Assembly (NCBI GenBank): GCA_016218915.1
Contig: JACRCQ010000041.1
Location: forward strand, 62,001 to 126,000
Length of the DNA stretch: 64,000 bases
Direction of reading: 5' to 3'
Source of the DNA: Deltaproteobacteria bacterium
GTDB lineage: Bacteria > Myxococcota_A > Polyangia > Polyangiales > Polyangiaceae
How positions within the stretch are numbered: the first letter of the stretch is position 1; the number at the start of each line of letters is the position of its first letter. The notes under the pieces are model-generated. The model was not told the origin of the DNA and did no database searches. It saw only the letters and a program-made list of their open reading frames with translations. A program made the translations under genes and the position numbers. Of the stretch, positions 33,493 to 44,429 are shown one piece after another.

Positions 33493-34733
33493 TGAGAATG
33501 CGGCTTGCACAACGCGGCCCGGCTCTTCTGTTCGTGGCGTGCCTCGGGGTCGCGGCATGCGCGAAGCTGATCGGCGCTGACGAGGTGGAATACCAGGCTC
33601 CATCGACGGGCAGCGACGCATCGGCTGAGGCAGAGGGCTCGGCGGGATCGTCCCAGGGTGGCTCTGCGGGGACCAGCGGCTCGGCAGGCACGGGAGGGGC
33701 AGCCGGAGGCACGAGCGGAGCTGCGGGTGAGGGCGGCCCTGGGGACGCAGAGATCTGCGACGACGGTCTGCAGTTCTGTCCGGGCGCGGGGTGCGTGGAC
33801 CTTGCCACCAACGCAAAGAACTGCGGCGAATGCGGCAAGGACTGCGTGTCCCCGAAGTGCGCGGATGCATTCTGCCAACCTCAGGCATTGGCGCTCCCGC
33901 TCAGCCACCAGCCATTGCTCTTCGACGCAGATCTCGATGGCATCTACTGGGTCGACGGGACCGAATACGGCAGGATGAATACGGACGGCACACAGGGGGC
34001 TGTGCTCAAGGATTTTGCGCCGGATGTGCCGATCGCCTTGGAAGCAGGCCCGATCGAGCTGTTCCTCATCCTGCAGCACAAGGCCGACGGCGGAACCATC
34101 AGCTACAGAATCGTCAAGATCAACAAGACATCCGGACTCAACTACACGATGCTGCTGGACAAGCTCGCTTCACCGTCGGGATTGGCGCGGGCCAAGGGAT
34201 GGCTCTACTGGAGCAGCGGCTCCCCCGTAGAAGGGCTCAGCAGGGTCCACTTCGACGGCACGGGCGCGAATACGGTGAACCCGTCTCCGATGATCACCAG
34301 GCCGAGCGCGTGGAACGACATCGTCTGCTACGGCGTTGGCGGGAGCGACATCGACTGCATCGACCCGTCCACGGACGCGCCCATGAGCGCAGTCAACCAG
34401 GTGCAGAACCTGTCCACGATCGCCCGCGGTGGAGATCATGTGTTCTGGATCTCCAAGGCCGGGCTGACGGAGGTGGCGGGAGCGATTTGGGACGGCAGCA
34501 AGAGCCCTGACGTCATGATTGGCGGCATCAACACTGCCGGGCATCTCACGGCCGACGCCGACTGGGTCTACTTCACGGAGGGGACCTCCACCGTGCGGGG
34601 GCATCGGTGGCCGAATGTCTCGGACCATCCTGTTTCCTGGGCAGCGAAGGCTACCGTCAGAGACGTTCGGTCACGCGGCGCGCTCTACTGGACCGTCATG
34701 GACCATCCCACAGTGTACAAGGTCGTACGTTGA
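33492..34733 (+). CDS. lipoprotein with six-bladed-propeller-like repeats (module A partner)
   Basis: 413 residues. The lipobox is followed by CAKLIGADEVEY, a post-lipid motif shared with lipoproteins at 43914 and 57116. A Gly/Ser/Ala-rich linker leads to a small Cys domain (CDDGLQFCPGAGCVDLATN, then CGECGKDC). Residues 150-410 contain repeats such as GIYWVDGTEYGRMNTDG, WLYWSSGS, HVFWISKAG, WVYFTEGT and ALYWTVMD, the LDL-receptor-YWTD/NHL type propeller pattern. Propellers of this kind bind proteins or polymers. It is coupled to the TPR-PEGA gene upstream and overlaps the next gene downstream by four bases. Confidence 0.78.
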   Translation: MRMRLAQRGPALLFVACLGVAACAKLIGADEVEYQAPSTGSDASAEAEGSAGSSQGGSAGTSGSAGTGGAAGGTSGAAGEGGPGDAEICDDGLQFCPGAGCVDLATNAKNCGECGKDCVSPKCADAFCQPQALALPLSHQPLLFDADLDGIYWVDGTEYGRMNTDGTQGAVLKDFAPDVPIALEAGPIELFLILQHKADGGTISYRIVKINKTSGLNYTMLLDKLASPSGLARAKGWLYWSSGSPVEGLSRVHFDGTGANTVNPSPMITRPSAWNDIVCYGVGGSDIDCIDPSTDAPMSAVNQVQNLSTIARGGDHVFWISKAGLTEVAGAIWDGSKSPDVMIGGINTAGHLTADADWVYFTEGTSTVRGHRWPNVSDHPVSWAAKATVRDVRSRGALYWTVMDHPTVYKVVR

Positions 34734-35518
34734 CGTCTCCATTCCGCGATCGAAGGTACTCTCCTGCCGAGGTACGCGAGCTGGTGCGCTCTGCTGCGCA
34801 GCTCGCGCAGGTCGATGAAGGCGGCATGGCGCTCACCTTCGAGGAGATCGCGCAACGCGCCGAAGCTCTCGGCATCCCCACCGAAGCGCTCCGCATAGCC
34901 GCGCAGGGCGGAAGCGCCCAGGCACCGCAGGCTCCGGACAGCGATCGGATCGCGATCGAGCTGGTGCTCGATCCAGAGGCCACCGACGAGGAGATCGTGG
35001 ACGTCATCCGCGCCGAGCTTGGGGAGACCGGGCACGTGGAGGTGCTGGGCAAGTCGCTGACCTGGACCCCCGCGGCATCGAGGCAGGGAGCGGTCCGCGC
35101 GCTGTCCGTGCGAATCCGCAGAAAGGACGGGCAGACGCAGGTAAGGGTCGAGGAGCGGCTGCGTGCTGCTGCAGTCATCGGCTGGGTCGCCGTGGCTCTT
35201 CCCATCGCGCTCGCAGGTGGCATCAACGCACTGCTTCACCCGTTCATCCAGGGTTACTATGCGCTTGGAGTCGGGCTGTTCGCTGCGGTGATGACGCTCG
35301 CGGCCGTGCTCGGAACCACGATCACGCGTGCGATCAAGAGCCGCAGACGCAATCAGGCCCGCCAGCTCGCCGACCGGCTGCAGCATGAATTTCCCGTGCG
35401 AGCCCGCACGCGCGTCGCTGCTCCCGCCGAGGAGCACGAGGCTCGCAACCAGGAGGTCGAGGCGGAAGAGGCTGTGGCACAGCCCGCGGGCACATTGGAA
35501 CAGCAAAAGCAGAGCTGA
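34730..35518 (+). CDS. membrane protein with cytosolic N-terminal regulatory-like domain
   Basis: 262 residues from a TTG start that overlaps the previous stop (TTGA). The N-terminal segment RRYSPAEVRELVRSAAQLAQ ... LTFEEIAQRAEALGIPTEAL is a small helical domain often found before membrane spans in myxobacterial proteins. Residues 70-130 form an alpha/beta segment (IAIELVLDPEATDEEIVDVI). Two spans follow (VIGWVAVALPIALAGGI, LGVGLFAAVMTLAAVLGTTI), then an Arg- and Glu-rich tail. The function is unknown; coupling to the TPR-PEGA/lipoprotein pair suggests it is the cytosolic or inner-membrane end of that module. Confidence 0.7.
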   Translation: MTSPFRDRRYSPAEVRELVRSAAQLAQVDEGGMALTFEEIAQRAEALGIPTEALRIAAQGGSAQAPQAPDSDRIAIELVLDPEATDEEIVDVIRAELGETGHVEVLGKSLTWTPAASRQGAVRALSVRIRRKDGQTQVRVEERLRAAAVIGWVAVALPIALAGGINALLHPFIQGYYALGVGLFAAVMTLAAVLGTTITRAIKSRRRNQARQLADRLQHEFPVRARTRVAAPAEEHEARNQEVEAEEAVAQPAGTLEQQKQS

Positions 35519-35541
35519 GCCGCGTCGGCCCGGACCACCCG

Positions 35542-36714
35542 CTACTTCGACTTGGGGACCGGCGTGCAGCTGCTTGCGTCGACTGGAAGGTAGACCTCCA
35601 CAGGCCGCTTGGGGGCTGACGACGCTGGTGTCGACAACCCAGGTCCGCCGAAGAAGAAGTCGACTGGCTCGATCACCAGAGCGTGGCCGCCGCTGGCCCT
35701 CGGACGGCTGTGCACGGTTCCGCCGGCCCGCACTTCGCCGACTCGATAAATCTTCCCATCCAGCTCTGCAAGCACGGGAGTGCTGGCAGCGCATCGGAGA
35801 TCGACCGTGGTCGGGGATGGTGACCCTCCACCCAGTGCCCCGAGGACGCCGAACAGGTTCTTAGCTCGCTTCTCGATCAGCCGGGAGTCGACCCAGCCGA
35901 TGACCGAAGCTTCCTGCCCGTCGTACGCGATCTGGGTCAAAGGGCCCTTCTCCGCCACGACGGTGACCATGCGCAGCTCGCGCGGGTCATCGGCCGATGC
36001 GGGATGCGGCGGTCCCGAGACCCTGGCAACCGGCTGGCTCCCGGGCGATACGCGTAAGTCGCTCTTCGCATCGGTCTTCAGCTCGAGGCTCTTGCCCTGG
36101 AACGTTGGCGACGATGCGAAGTAGAGCGTAAGTGCAGAGCATGGGACCTCCGCTTGCCGGGTAGGCTTCACCGCAGTGACCCCGTCCGGCAGCCCAAAGG
36201 TCACGGTCGCACGTCCGGACGACGCATCCTTCAACGGGGCGCGCTCCAGGCGGATGTATCCCTCGATCAACGCCGCATCGGCCTTGTGTCCCACCCGCAG
36301 CGAGTGCGGATCCACCTCTGCTTCGAGGGACAGAGAATCAGTGACGATTCTTGCCACTGCTCGCGTGGCATTCGCCCCGATCTGGACCCGGATGCTCTCG
36401 ACCGGTCCGTCGATCGCGCCCAGGGGATGGCCAAGCAGCTGCAAGTTGACAGAGGACAACAGCCGCCCAGACGCCAGATCGATCTGACAGGCAGGGGAGG
36501 CGATCGGCGCAAGGCTCTCGATCGCAACCGGGGCTGGGGAAGCGGGAGCGCTCGATGATGGCGCCGCGACGGACACAGGGGGAGCTGGTGGTGACCAGAC
36601 CTGCGCGGGCTGCGCCGGTACGGGCGTCGATGGCGCAGGGGTTGCGGGGCCACAGGCTGCGACAGCACCGAGCACGAGAACCGTTGCAGAGCGCGCTATT
36701 GGACTCGTTGCCAT
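35542..36714 (-). CDS. hypothetical lipoprotein
   Basis: 390 residues. MATSPIARSATVLVLGAVAAC is the signal with lipobox, then a Pro/Ala/Ser-rich linker to residue 75. The remaining part is beta-rich (VNLQLLGHPLGAIDG, IRVQIGANATRAVARI, RATVTFGLPDGV, QIAYDGQEASVIGWVDSRL). The segment IGWVDSRL resembles an SH3-like strand, but I cannot assign a family. The ATG at 36714 is preferred; an in-frame ATG at 36732 would place its start across the opposite gene's start. Only 16 bases separate this start from that of the divergent gene. Confidence 0.7.
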   Translation of the reverse strand: MATSPIARSATVLVLGAVAACGPATPAPSTPVPAQPAQVWSPPAPPVSVAAPSSSAPASPAPVAIESLAPIASPACQIDLASGRLLSSVNLQLLGHPLGAIDGPVESIRVQIGANATRAVARIVTDSLSLEAEVDPHSLRVGHKADAALIEGYIRLERAPLKDASSGRATVTFGLPDGVTAVKPTRQAEVPCSALTLYFASSPTFQGKSLELKTDAKSDLRVSPGSQPVARVSGPPHPASADDPRELRMVTVVAEKGPLTQIAYDGQEASVIGWVDSRLIEKRAKNLFGVLGALGGGSPSPTTVDLRCAASTPVLAELDGKIYRVGEVRAGGTVHSRPRASGGHALVIEPVDFFFGGPGLSTPASSAPKRPVEVYLPVDASSCTPVPKSK

Positions 36715-36730
36715 GGCCAGGGGTTCTATC

Positions 36731-38671
36731 ATGGATCGTGCTAGGATCCCGATTGCCTTGGCTACCTGGAGACACTTCGGGATTGCGCTTCTGGCAACGC
36801 TGCCTGGTTGCGCAGCAGTCCCTCCACCTCCAGACGCTCCGGTCACCGTCCCATCAGCGACGATCGCGCCCCGCCCCGTGGATCTGCCCTCGGATCGCGC
36901 CCCGGTCGAGCAGCCGGCATCCGTGGTACTCGTGGGAAGGCTGCAGCGAAGTGCTCTCACGAAGCTGCTCGGGGATCATCCCATGGCGATGCTGGCGCGC
37001 GCCCCGATCTCCTATCTTGTGCCGTCGCTTGCCGCTGCCCTGGATGGGCAGGTGATGGCCGACTCTCCGCTCGAGCTTGCAGCCTCGATCCGCTCCGTGA
37101 TCTCGCTCGGAGCCCATGGCCCGCGCGCGGCCCTCTCGATTCCCTTGGGATCGTTCGAGCAGGCGCTGAGCACGCTACGCGAAGAAGCGCGCGCAGGACG
37201 CATCGAGCTTCGTCCCCGATCATCGGGTGTCTTCGAGGTGGTGGTGCTCAACTCGGCGTCCGAGCCGTGTTGGCTCGCGACGTCGTCGGGGTCTTCCCCT
37301 GCCCGGCTCGTGGTCGGTACGGACGGGGAAGCGCTCGAGGAGCTGGCTCCCTACCTTGCCCGTGGGCTCCCACAGGTCGATCTTGGCACTGCCCCCATTG
37401 CTTTCGAGGCGTGGCCGAGCCGGCTGGCATCGGACCTTGGCGACTCGCTGCGTGGGCTGGTGCCGCTGTTTCTCGGGGTCCCGGGGAGTGACGACATCGC
37501 AGGCGAAGCGCTCGACTGGATGGCTGACGCGAGCCGGCTGCAATTGACGGCAACGGAGGAAGGCGGATCGATCGTGGTGACGATCGCAGCCGATCTCGCG
37601 AGCCAACGTTCGTGGGTGTCGCGCACCCTCGGATCCTATGCGCCCACCAACGATCTTGCCCGATCGATGTTCGCGCGTCTCCCTGTGGACAGCGAGATGG
37701 CGTGGTTCTCTTCCACGCCTGATCCTGCGCGCATGCAGGAGGCGAGACAGGCCCTTGGCCGTTGGCTTCAGGAAGGCTTTGGCGTGGGAGCGAGCCCCAC
37801 GACCGTCGACTTGATCGCCCGCACCTTCCTTCCCCGCACAGCATGGGTCTATGCGCAAGGGGACGCCAGCGGCGTGGATGCGCTCTACACGCGTTCCACG
37901 GGTCAGGGATTGTGGCAGAGAACGTTGTCGACCTTCGGGTGGCACGTGCTCGGCTTCGACGAGCCTGCCAGGCAGCTGGAGCCTGCGCTCGATGCGGGAA
38001 TGCAGGCGTACAACACGGGCGACCTGCGGTCGCTGGCCTACCGACAGCTGCCGACGCTCTGCGCCGGTCTGGGGAAGATCGCAAAGAGGAAGGCCCCCAA
38101 GGGGCTTCCTGCTGGGAGCGTGCTCTACGAGATGAAGATGCCAGCAGCATTCTTCGACGACTGCATGCGTCATTATGGCGCAATGCCGCAGGAGCCTGGC
38201 CCGGACGAATCCCTGGTGGTGGTGATGGTGCCGGATGGGGGCCGGACCTGGATCGGGTTCGGTCCCCAAGGTTCTCCGTCGAGGCTGCGGGAGGTTCGAG
38301 ATCCGAGCGGCAGGATCAAGGCGACCTACGGCCCGCAGGAGAATCGAATGGTCGATCGAATGGCTGCGCTGGTGCAGGGCCAGGCAGGGGGGCTCGTCCA
38401 TGCACCGGGTCTGGAGCCGCTCTCGTCACCTTCCACGCGAATCGGCGGATTCGTCACAGCGGCAGGGGTGGGCGGGCTGGTTCGATTCTTGACGATGCGA
38501 GAGCACTACCGGTGGGAGCGGATGAGGGTGGAACGGCTTCCGGGACGGGGCACGGCGCGCATTCCGTTTGCGATCGAGGTCCAGCCGACGTCGCCTGCGC
38601 GAGCGGTGGGAAAGCTCTGGCTTGCGCCGACGGCATGGGCGAGCGTGGTAGCGATGATGAACGCCCCCTAG
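36731..38671 (+). CDS. large hypothetical lipoprotein
   Basis: 646 residues. Signal with lipobox (IALLATLPGC). No family recognised. Mixed alpha/beta sequence; two similar stretches of about 200 residues (VVLVGRLQRSALTKLLGDHP ... and later MAWFSSTPDPARMQEARQAL) each contain strand-helix patterns, perhaps a duplicated domain. No Cys-rich region. The ATG at 36731 is the first good start; a TTG at 36758 also gives a usable signal and would lie just after a TGCTAGGAT extended -10 (36739-36747), so the true start is uncertain. It is divergent from the 35542 lipoprotein gene. Confidence 0.68.
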   Translation: MDRARIPIALATWRHFGIALLATLPGCAAVPPPPDAPVTVPSATIAPRPVDLPSDRAPVEQPASVVLVGRLQRSALTKLLGDHPMAMLARAPISYLVPSLAAALDGQVMADSPLELAASIRSVISLGAHGPRAALSIPLGSFEQALSTLREEARAGRIELRPRSSGVFEVVVLNSASEPCWLATSSGSSPARLVVGTDGEALEELAPYLARGLPQVDLGTAPIAFEAWPSRLASDLGDSLRGLVPLFLGVPGSDDIAGEALDWMADASRLQLTATEEGGSIVVTIAADLASQRSWVSRTLGSYAPTNDLARSMFARLPVDSEMAWFSSTPDPARMQEARQALGRWLQEGFGVGASPTTVDLIARTFLPRTAWVYAQGDASGVDALYTRSTGQGLWQRTLSTFGWHVLGFDEPARQLEPALDAGMQAYNTGDLRSLAYRQLPTLCAGLGKIAKRKAPKGLPAGSVLYEMKMPAAFFDDCMRHYGAMPQEPGPDESLVVVMVPDGGRTWIGFGPQGSPSRLREVRDPSGRIKATYGPQENRMVDRMAALVQGQAGGLVHAPGLEPLSSPSTRIGGFVTAAGVGGLVRFLTMREHYRWERMRVERLPGRGTARIPFAIEVQPTSPARAVGKLWLAPTAWASVVAMMNAP

Positions 38672-38705
38672 GTTTTCTCCCCGAGAAATGCGATGAATAC
38701 CCGGC

Positions 38706-40100
<1,395 letters not shown>

Positions 40101-40120
40101 GGTCGCGCGCAGGAGATGGC

Positions 40121-41353
40121 ATGAGTGCACCACGCGACGACGAGACCGACGGAGAGGAGCCGGTTCGGCGCTACGAGCTGCTGATGAAGCTCGCCACCGG
40201 CGGCATGGCCACGGTGTATCTCGGCTACCAGCGCGGTGGCATGGGCTTCCGCCAGATCGTCGCGATCAAGCGCCCGCACGCCCACCTGGTCGACGATCCT
40301 GCGTTTCGCAGGGCGTTTCTCAGGGAGGCCAACCTCGCCTCCAAGATCCGTCACGCCAACGTGGTGGATGTCCGCGACGTGGATGCCAGCGAAGAGTCCA
40401 TCGATCTGGTCATGGAGTACGTGCAGGGGGCGTCGCTCGCAACGCTCATGGAAGTGTGCGATCGCAGCCAGACCCGGATTGCGGTCGACGTTGCACTTCG
40501 GATCGCGCTCGACGCGTGCGCAGGATTGCATGCAGCCCATGAGCTGATGGACGACCGCGGGGCTCCGATGGGGCTGGTGCATCGCGACGTGGCTCCGCAG
40601 AACATCCTGATCGGCGAGGACGGCGTGGCGCGGGTGACCGACTTCGGCATTGCCAAGTGCGTGCTCACCGGCGACCCGTCGACCTGGCAGGGGACGCTCA
40701 AGGGCAGGCTCGCGTACATGGCGCCCGAGTACGTGGCCGGCCAGCCGATCGATCGACGTGCCGACGTCTTTGCGCTGGGCGTGGTCCTGTGGGAGATGCT
40801 CTCCGGCAAGCGCCTGTTTCGGGGATCGACCGATGGGCACACGATGGCGAACGTGCTGCAGGCGGGAGTGCCCGGGCTCGATGGGATGGACGAGGCGTGC
40901 GGCCGCGCACTCCACGCAGTGCTCGTCCGGACGCTCGAGAAATCCCCTGAGCGCCGGTTTCGCTCGATGGTGGAGCTGTCCGATTCCCTCGAGGCCCTGG
41001 CTCGCGACCGGCAGATCATGCTGAGCCACGCGCGCGTGTCCGCAACGTTGCGCGAGCACTGCGGCGCCGAGCTGCAGGCGCGTCAGGCCGAGCTGCGCGA
41101 CAGGCTCGATACGCGTCCGAGCGCAGCGCCGGACGCGGCTCAGCGGGCCACGGTCCCGCAGGGACACGTCAGGGTCATGGACGGGACACCGACGGCGCCA
41201 GCATCGTTTCGAGGCGATGACCTTCCCCCGCCATCTTTGACGGAGCCGCTGGTGCTGGTGCGGCGTCGCCGGAGCGCGGTGCTGCTCTGGATCGTGCTCG
41301 GGATCCTGGCCGCGGTGCTGAGCGTCGCTGCAGCGCTTGCGCTGCGGCGCTGA
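40121..41353 (+). CDS. Hanks-type Ser/Thr protein kinase, C-terminal membrane anchor
   Basis: 410 residues. Gly loop ATGGMATVY, Lys50, HRDVAPQN with Asp156, DFG with Asp174 and APE are intact. It is closely related to the kinase at 19263-20705 (both with G-F-R-Q-I-V-A-I-K-R and HANVVDVRDV). The tail after the kinase domain is short and ends in one span (VLLWIVLGILAAVLSVAAAL) with almost nothing beyond, so all of it faces the cytosol. An AGGAG site precedes the ATG. It sits 20 bases after the FHA sigma-54 activator, in the opposite order to the 17832/19263 pair. Confidence 0.94.
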   Translation: MSAPRDDETDGEEPVRRYELLMKLATGGMATVYLGYQRGGMGFRQIVAIKRPHAHLVDDPAFRRAFLREANLASKIRHANVVDVRDVDASEESIDLVMEYVQGASLATLMEVCDRSQTRIAVDVALRIALDACAGLHAAHELMDDRGAPMGLVHRDVAPQNILIGEDGVARVTDFGIAKCVLTGDPSTWQGTLKGRLAYMAPEYVAGQPIDRRADVFALGVVLWEMLSGKRLFRGSTDGHTMANVLQAGVPGLDGMDEACGRALHAVLVRTLEKSPERRFRSMVELSDSLEALARDRQIMLSHARVSATLREHCGAELQARQAELRDRLDTRPSAAPDAAQRATVPQGHVRVMDGTPTAPASFRGDDLPPPSLTEPLVLVRRRRSAVLLWIVLGILAAVLSVAAALALRR

Positions 41354-41411
41354 CCGCGGGCTGCCGCGTTGGGTCTTGTGCATCGAAGCGAGGCAGGCGA
41401 GGATCCGGTTC

Positions 41412-42848
41412 GTGCGGCACCAGGACGTCGACAGGCCAGAGCTTGAACCAGGGACCTTCCTGGATCGCTACGAGCTTCTGAGCGTGGTGGCCCGTGGCGG
41501 AATGGGCTCTGTCTGGCTCGCGCGCCTCGCGGGCAAGCACGGCTTCGAGAAGCTGGTCGCGGTCAAGACCATCCTTCCGTACTACGCGGCTGACCCATTG
41601 TTCCGGTCCATGCTCCTCGACGAGGCGCGCATTGCCTCGGGGATCGTGCACCCGAACGTGGCGCAGACGATCGACCTGGGCGAGCAGGACGACGTCCTGT
41701 ACACGGTGATGGAGTGGATGGAGGGGGATTCGCTTCGAGCGCTGCTGCGCAGGTTCGAGGAGTCGGGCTCCACGCTGCCGCTGGGCATTTCGCTGCGCGT
41801 GGTGGCCGATGCGTGCGCAGGGCTGCACGCGGCGCATGAGGTTCTTGGACCTGACGGCTCGCCGGCTGGCATCGTGCATCGCGACGTCAGCCCCCACAAC
41901 ATCCTGATCACCTCGGGCGGCGTGTCCAAGCTGATCGACTTCGGCATCGCCAAGGCACGCGGACGGGTAGCCGAGGAGACCTCCCCAGGGAACATCAAAG
42001 GGAAGATCGGGTACATGGCGCCGGAGCAGGCCATCGGCGCCGAGGTGGATCGCCGCGCCGACATCTGGGGATTGGGCGCCACGCTCTATCATGCAGTGGC
42101 GGGCAAGCCGGCCTACGGCGGCGAGAACCAGGCGATCGCCCTGCACAAGCTGCTTTCGCACACGCCGGCGCCTGCGCTCGACGACTCGGTTCCTGCGCCG
42201 GTCCGGGCGATCATCGCGAAGGCCATGGCACCCGAGGTCGAGGCACGGTTCCCCACGGCAGCGGACATGGGAAGAGCCATCGACGATGCCATGCGTCAGA
42301 CGCGACTGGCGCCGTCGCACGCCGATGTCGCGGCTTTCTACGCCGAGCACATGGGCGACGCGATCCGCAAGCGGCAGCGCGCGATCGAGCAAGGGCTCAG
42401 GTCGGCTGCGAAGCGTCATGCTCGCGACCAGCAGTCCGCTGAGGAGTCCAATGCATCGGTCGCTGACCCCTCGTCGTCCGTGATCGCCTCGAGCGTCACC
42501 GTGGACTCGGAGAATCGGAATCGCGTGGTGTTTGCCCTGGGGATCGCGGTGTTCGTCGCGATCGGGCTGATCGGCGTGATCGGCTTCCGGTTCGGCTCCC
42601 GAGCACGCGAGCCGTCCGCGAGCACCTCGCCTGCCAGCGCTTCCGCGGCCACGGCCGCGACCTCTGCGCCGGCGGTAGCGCCCTCGCTCCCGCCCTCCGA
42701 GAGCGCCCCGTTGCAGTCCGCCTTGCCCGCGACTAGCAGTGGACCCTCGGCGGCGCCGGTGGGCAGCCGTCCACCGCGACGAGGCCCGAGCAAGCCTGGT
42801 CCTCGCACCTCCAAGGGATCAGACCAAGATGTGGATGACGGGTTCTGA
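41412..42848 (+). CDS. Hanks-type Ser/Thr protein kinase with periplasmic Ala/Ser/Pro tail
   Basis: 478 residues from GTG at 41412, which has GAGGA eight bases upstream; a longer reading from TTG at 41337 would overlap the previous gene. Gly loop ARGGMGSVW, Lys52, HRDVSPHN with Asp158, DFG with Asp176 and an APEQ motif are present. A helical segment (YAEHMGDAIRKRQRAIEQGL) links the kinase to a span (VFALGIAVFVAIGLIGVIGF) and a low-complexity tail of about 85 residues. It is followed after one base by a TPR-PEGA gene and then a lipoprotein gene, so it belongs to module B. Confidence 0.92.
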   Translation: MRHQDVDRPELEPGTFLDRYELLSVVARGGMGSVWLARLAGKHGFEKLVAVKTILPYYAADPLFRSMLLDEARIASGIVHPNVAQTIDLGEQDDVLYTVMEWMEGDSLRALLRRFEESGSTLPLGISLRVVADACAGLHAAHEVLGPDGSPAGIVHRDVSPHNILITSGGVSKLIDFGIAKARGRVAEETSPGNIKGKIGYMAPEQAIGAEVDRRADIWGLGATLYHAVAGKPAYGGENQAIALHKLLSHTPAPALDDSVPAPVRAIIAKAMAPEVEARFPTAADMGRAIDDAMRQTRLAPSHADVAAFYAEHMGDAIRKRQRAIEQGLRSAAKRHARDQQSAEESNASVADPSSSVIASSVTVDSENRNRVVFALGIAVFVAIGLIGVIGFRFGSRAREPSASTSPASASAATAATSAPAVAPSLPPSESAPLQSALPATSSGPSAAPVGSRPPRRGPSKPGPRTSKGSDQDVDDGF

Positions 42849-42849
42849 G

Positions 42850-43911
42850 ATGAGACGGGTCGCCAGAGGCTGCGTGGGGGCTCTGCTCGCGCTGGTCGTG
42901 CTGGGTGCCGGCAGCTTGCATGCCGAACCGTCTGCTGCGGACAAGGAGACGGCAAGGCAGCTGATGGCGCAGGGACGCGCAGCGCGCAGTGCTGGGGACT
43001 TGAAGACCGCGCTCGCTCGCTTCCAGGCGGCGGATGATCTGATGCACGTTCCGACCACCGGCGTGGAGCTAGCCAAAGCACAGATCGCCCTCGGCCTGCT
43101 GGTCGAGGCTCGCGACAACCTGCTCAAGGTCATCCGGCACCCGATCGAAAAGAAGGAGCCCGCGCCTTTCGCACGCGCCCGCGCCGAGGCGGCGGAGCTC
43201 GACACAGGGCTCAAGGCGAGAATTCCATCTGTGGTGATCCGCGTGACCGTGACCCCACCCGATGCCCCGTTCGAGGTCACCATCGACGGCGACGAGGTGC
43301 CTGGATCGGCGCTGGGCTCGACCCGCAGTGTCAATCCAGGTCCGCACGTGGTCCTCGCTCGCTCGGGAGATTCCGTGGTCCGCGCAGAGCTGAACCTTGC
43401 CGAGGGGCAGACGCGGGACGTGCCGCTCGAGCTGCACGCAGCAGCGCCGCCGGCACCGAGCGCTTCGGCTGCTCCGTCGGCTGCTCCTTCTGCAGCTGCC
43501 TCCCACGCTCCTGCGCCGCCCGCATCTTCGGCGCACAACGTGCTGCGCCCGGCTCCAACGGCTCCTGCGAGGCCTGGAGCTGGACCTGCCCTCGTGATCG
43601 CCGGCATCGCGACCACCGGCGTCGGAGTGCTGCTGGGGAGCATTGCAGGGGGCATTGCTCTGTCCAAGAGGAACTCCGCGGTGAAGAGGTGTGTGGACAT
43701 ACGCTGCCCGCCGGACACGCACGACGACATCGATGCGGCGAACACGTTTGCGACGATGTCGAACATCGGATTCGTCATCGGCGGCGTCGGCGCTGGCGTG
43801 GCAATTGCTGGGCTGATCCTTGGGAGCCCTGCGCCCCGAGCTCCCACCCAGGGTGCATGGGTGCACCCGTTCGTCGGATGGTCGAGCGCTGGCGTCAGTG
43901 GAGGGTTCTGA
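42850..43911 (+). CDS. TPR-PEGA protein with two membrane spans (module B)
   Basis: 353 residues. Signal peptide MRRVARGCVGALLALVVLGA ending near LHAE. TPR-like helices (KETARQLMAQGRAARSAGDL, ALARFQAADDLMHVPTTGV), a PEGA-type domain (PFEVTIDGDEVPG, VNPGPHVVLARSG), an Ala/Pro linker, a span, a loop with a Cys pair (CVDIRC) and a second span (IGFVIGGVGAGVAIAGLIL). The architecture matches the proteins at 32464, 57973 and 63565. The start at 42850 begins the signal peptide; in-frame ATGs at 42835 and 42829 overlap the kinase gene and lengthen the n-region. It is translated right after the kinase and just before a lipoprotein gene. Confidence 0.8.
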   Translation: MRRVARGCVGALLALVVLGAGSLHAEPSAADKETARQLMAQGRAARSAGDLKTALARFQAADDLMHVPTTGVELAKAQIALGLLVEARDNLLKVIRHPIEKKEPAPFARARAEAAELDTGLKARIPSVVIRVTVTPPDAPFEVTIDGDEVPGSALGSTRSVNPGPHVVLARSGDSVVRAELNLAEGQTRDVPLELHAAAPPAPSASAAPSAAPSAAASHAPAPPASSAHNVLRPAPTAPARPGAGPALVIAGIATTGVGVLLGSIAGGIALSKRNSAVKRCVDIRCPPDTHDDIDAANTFATMSNIGFVIGGVGAGVAIAGLILGSPAPRAPTQGAWVHPFVGWSSAGVSGGF

Positions 43912-43913
43912 GC

Positions 43914-44378
43914 ATGCGAAGAGAATCGACCGCAAAGCAGCGTTGGGCTGGCGCGCTCGCAGGCTCGGCGACCCTCGTGGCCATCGGCGCATGGTCTCCG
44001 TTCGGGTGCGCATCCGTCATAGGCCTCGATGACCTGCAGAAGGTGGACTGCCTCAAGGATTGCGGCACCGCCTCGGGCGGCCAGCCGGGACAAGGCGGCA
44101 CGCAAGCCGGAGGCGCTGGGGGAACCGCGGGCTCGGAGCAGGACGCTGACGACGAGGGCAACGTGTTCAACCTCGCATGCACCTCGCGCAAGCAGTGCCT
44201 GGTCACGGAGTTCTGCTGCGGACGACACGAGCTGGGGACCAAACTGTACACGTCGAAGTGCGAGCAGTTCCAGGAATGCGTGCTCACCAACGGAACGCCC
44301 TTGTGCGATCCATCCACGGGCGAGTGCAGCACGTGCGTGGAGCTTCCTTCGTTTCCTGGGCACACGCAGTGCGACTAG
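43914..44378 (+). CDS. small Cys-rich lipoprotein (module B partner)
   Basis: 154 residues. The lipobox is followed by CASVIGLDDLQKVDC, the post-lipid motif shared with the lipoproteins at 33492 and 57116. A Gly-rich linker leads to a Cys-rich domain (CTSRKQCLVTEFCCGRHELG, CEQFQECVLTNGTPLC, STGECSTCVELP). It begins two bases after the TPR-PEGA stop and is surely co-translated with it. The Cys pattern is related to Dickkopf/EGF-like small domains only in spacing. Probably an outer-membrane or inner-membrane-anchored partner of the TPR-PEGA protein. Confidence 0.75.
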   Translation: MRRESTAKQRWAGALAGSATLVAIGAWSPFGCASVIGLDDLQKVDCLKDCGTASGGQPGQGGTQAGGAGGTAGSEQDADDEGNVFNLACTSRKQCLVTEFCCGRHELGTKLYTSKCEQFQECVLTNGTPLCDPSTGECSTCVELPSFPGHTQCD

Positions 44379-44413
44379 TCATCACCCGCCAGCGGCCTGT
44401 CGTCTGCACCTGA

Positions 44414-44429
44414 GCGGCCTGCAGGCCGC
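44414..44429. repeat. perfect 16-base palindrome after module B
   Basis: GCGGCCTGCAGGCCGC is its own reverse complement, 36 bases after the lipoprotein stop. It could work as a transcription end signal or a protein-binding site. It lies 100 bases before the sigma-54-like promoter. Confidence 0.4.
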
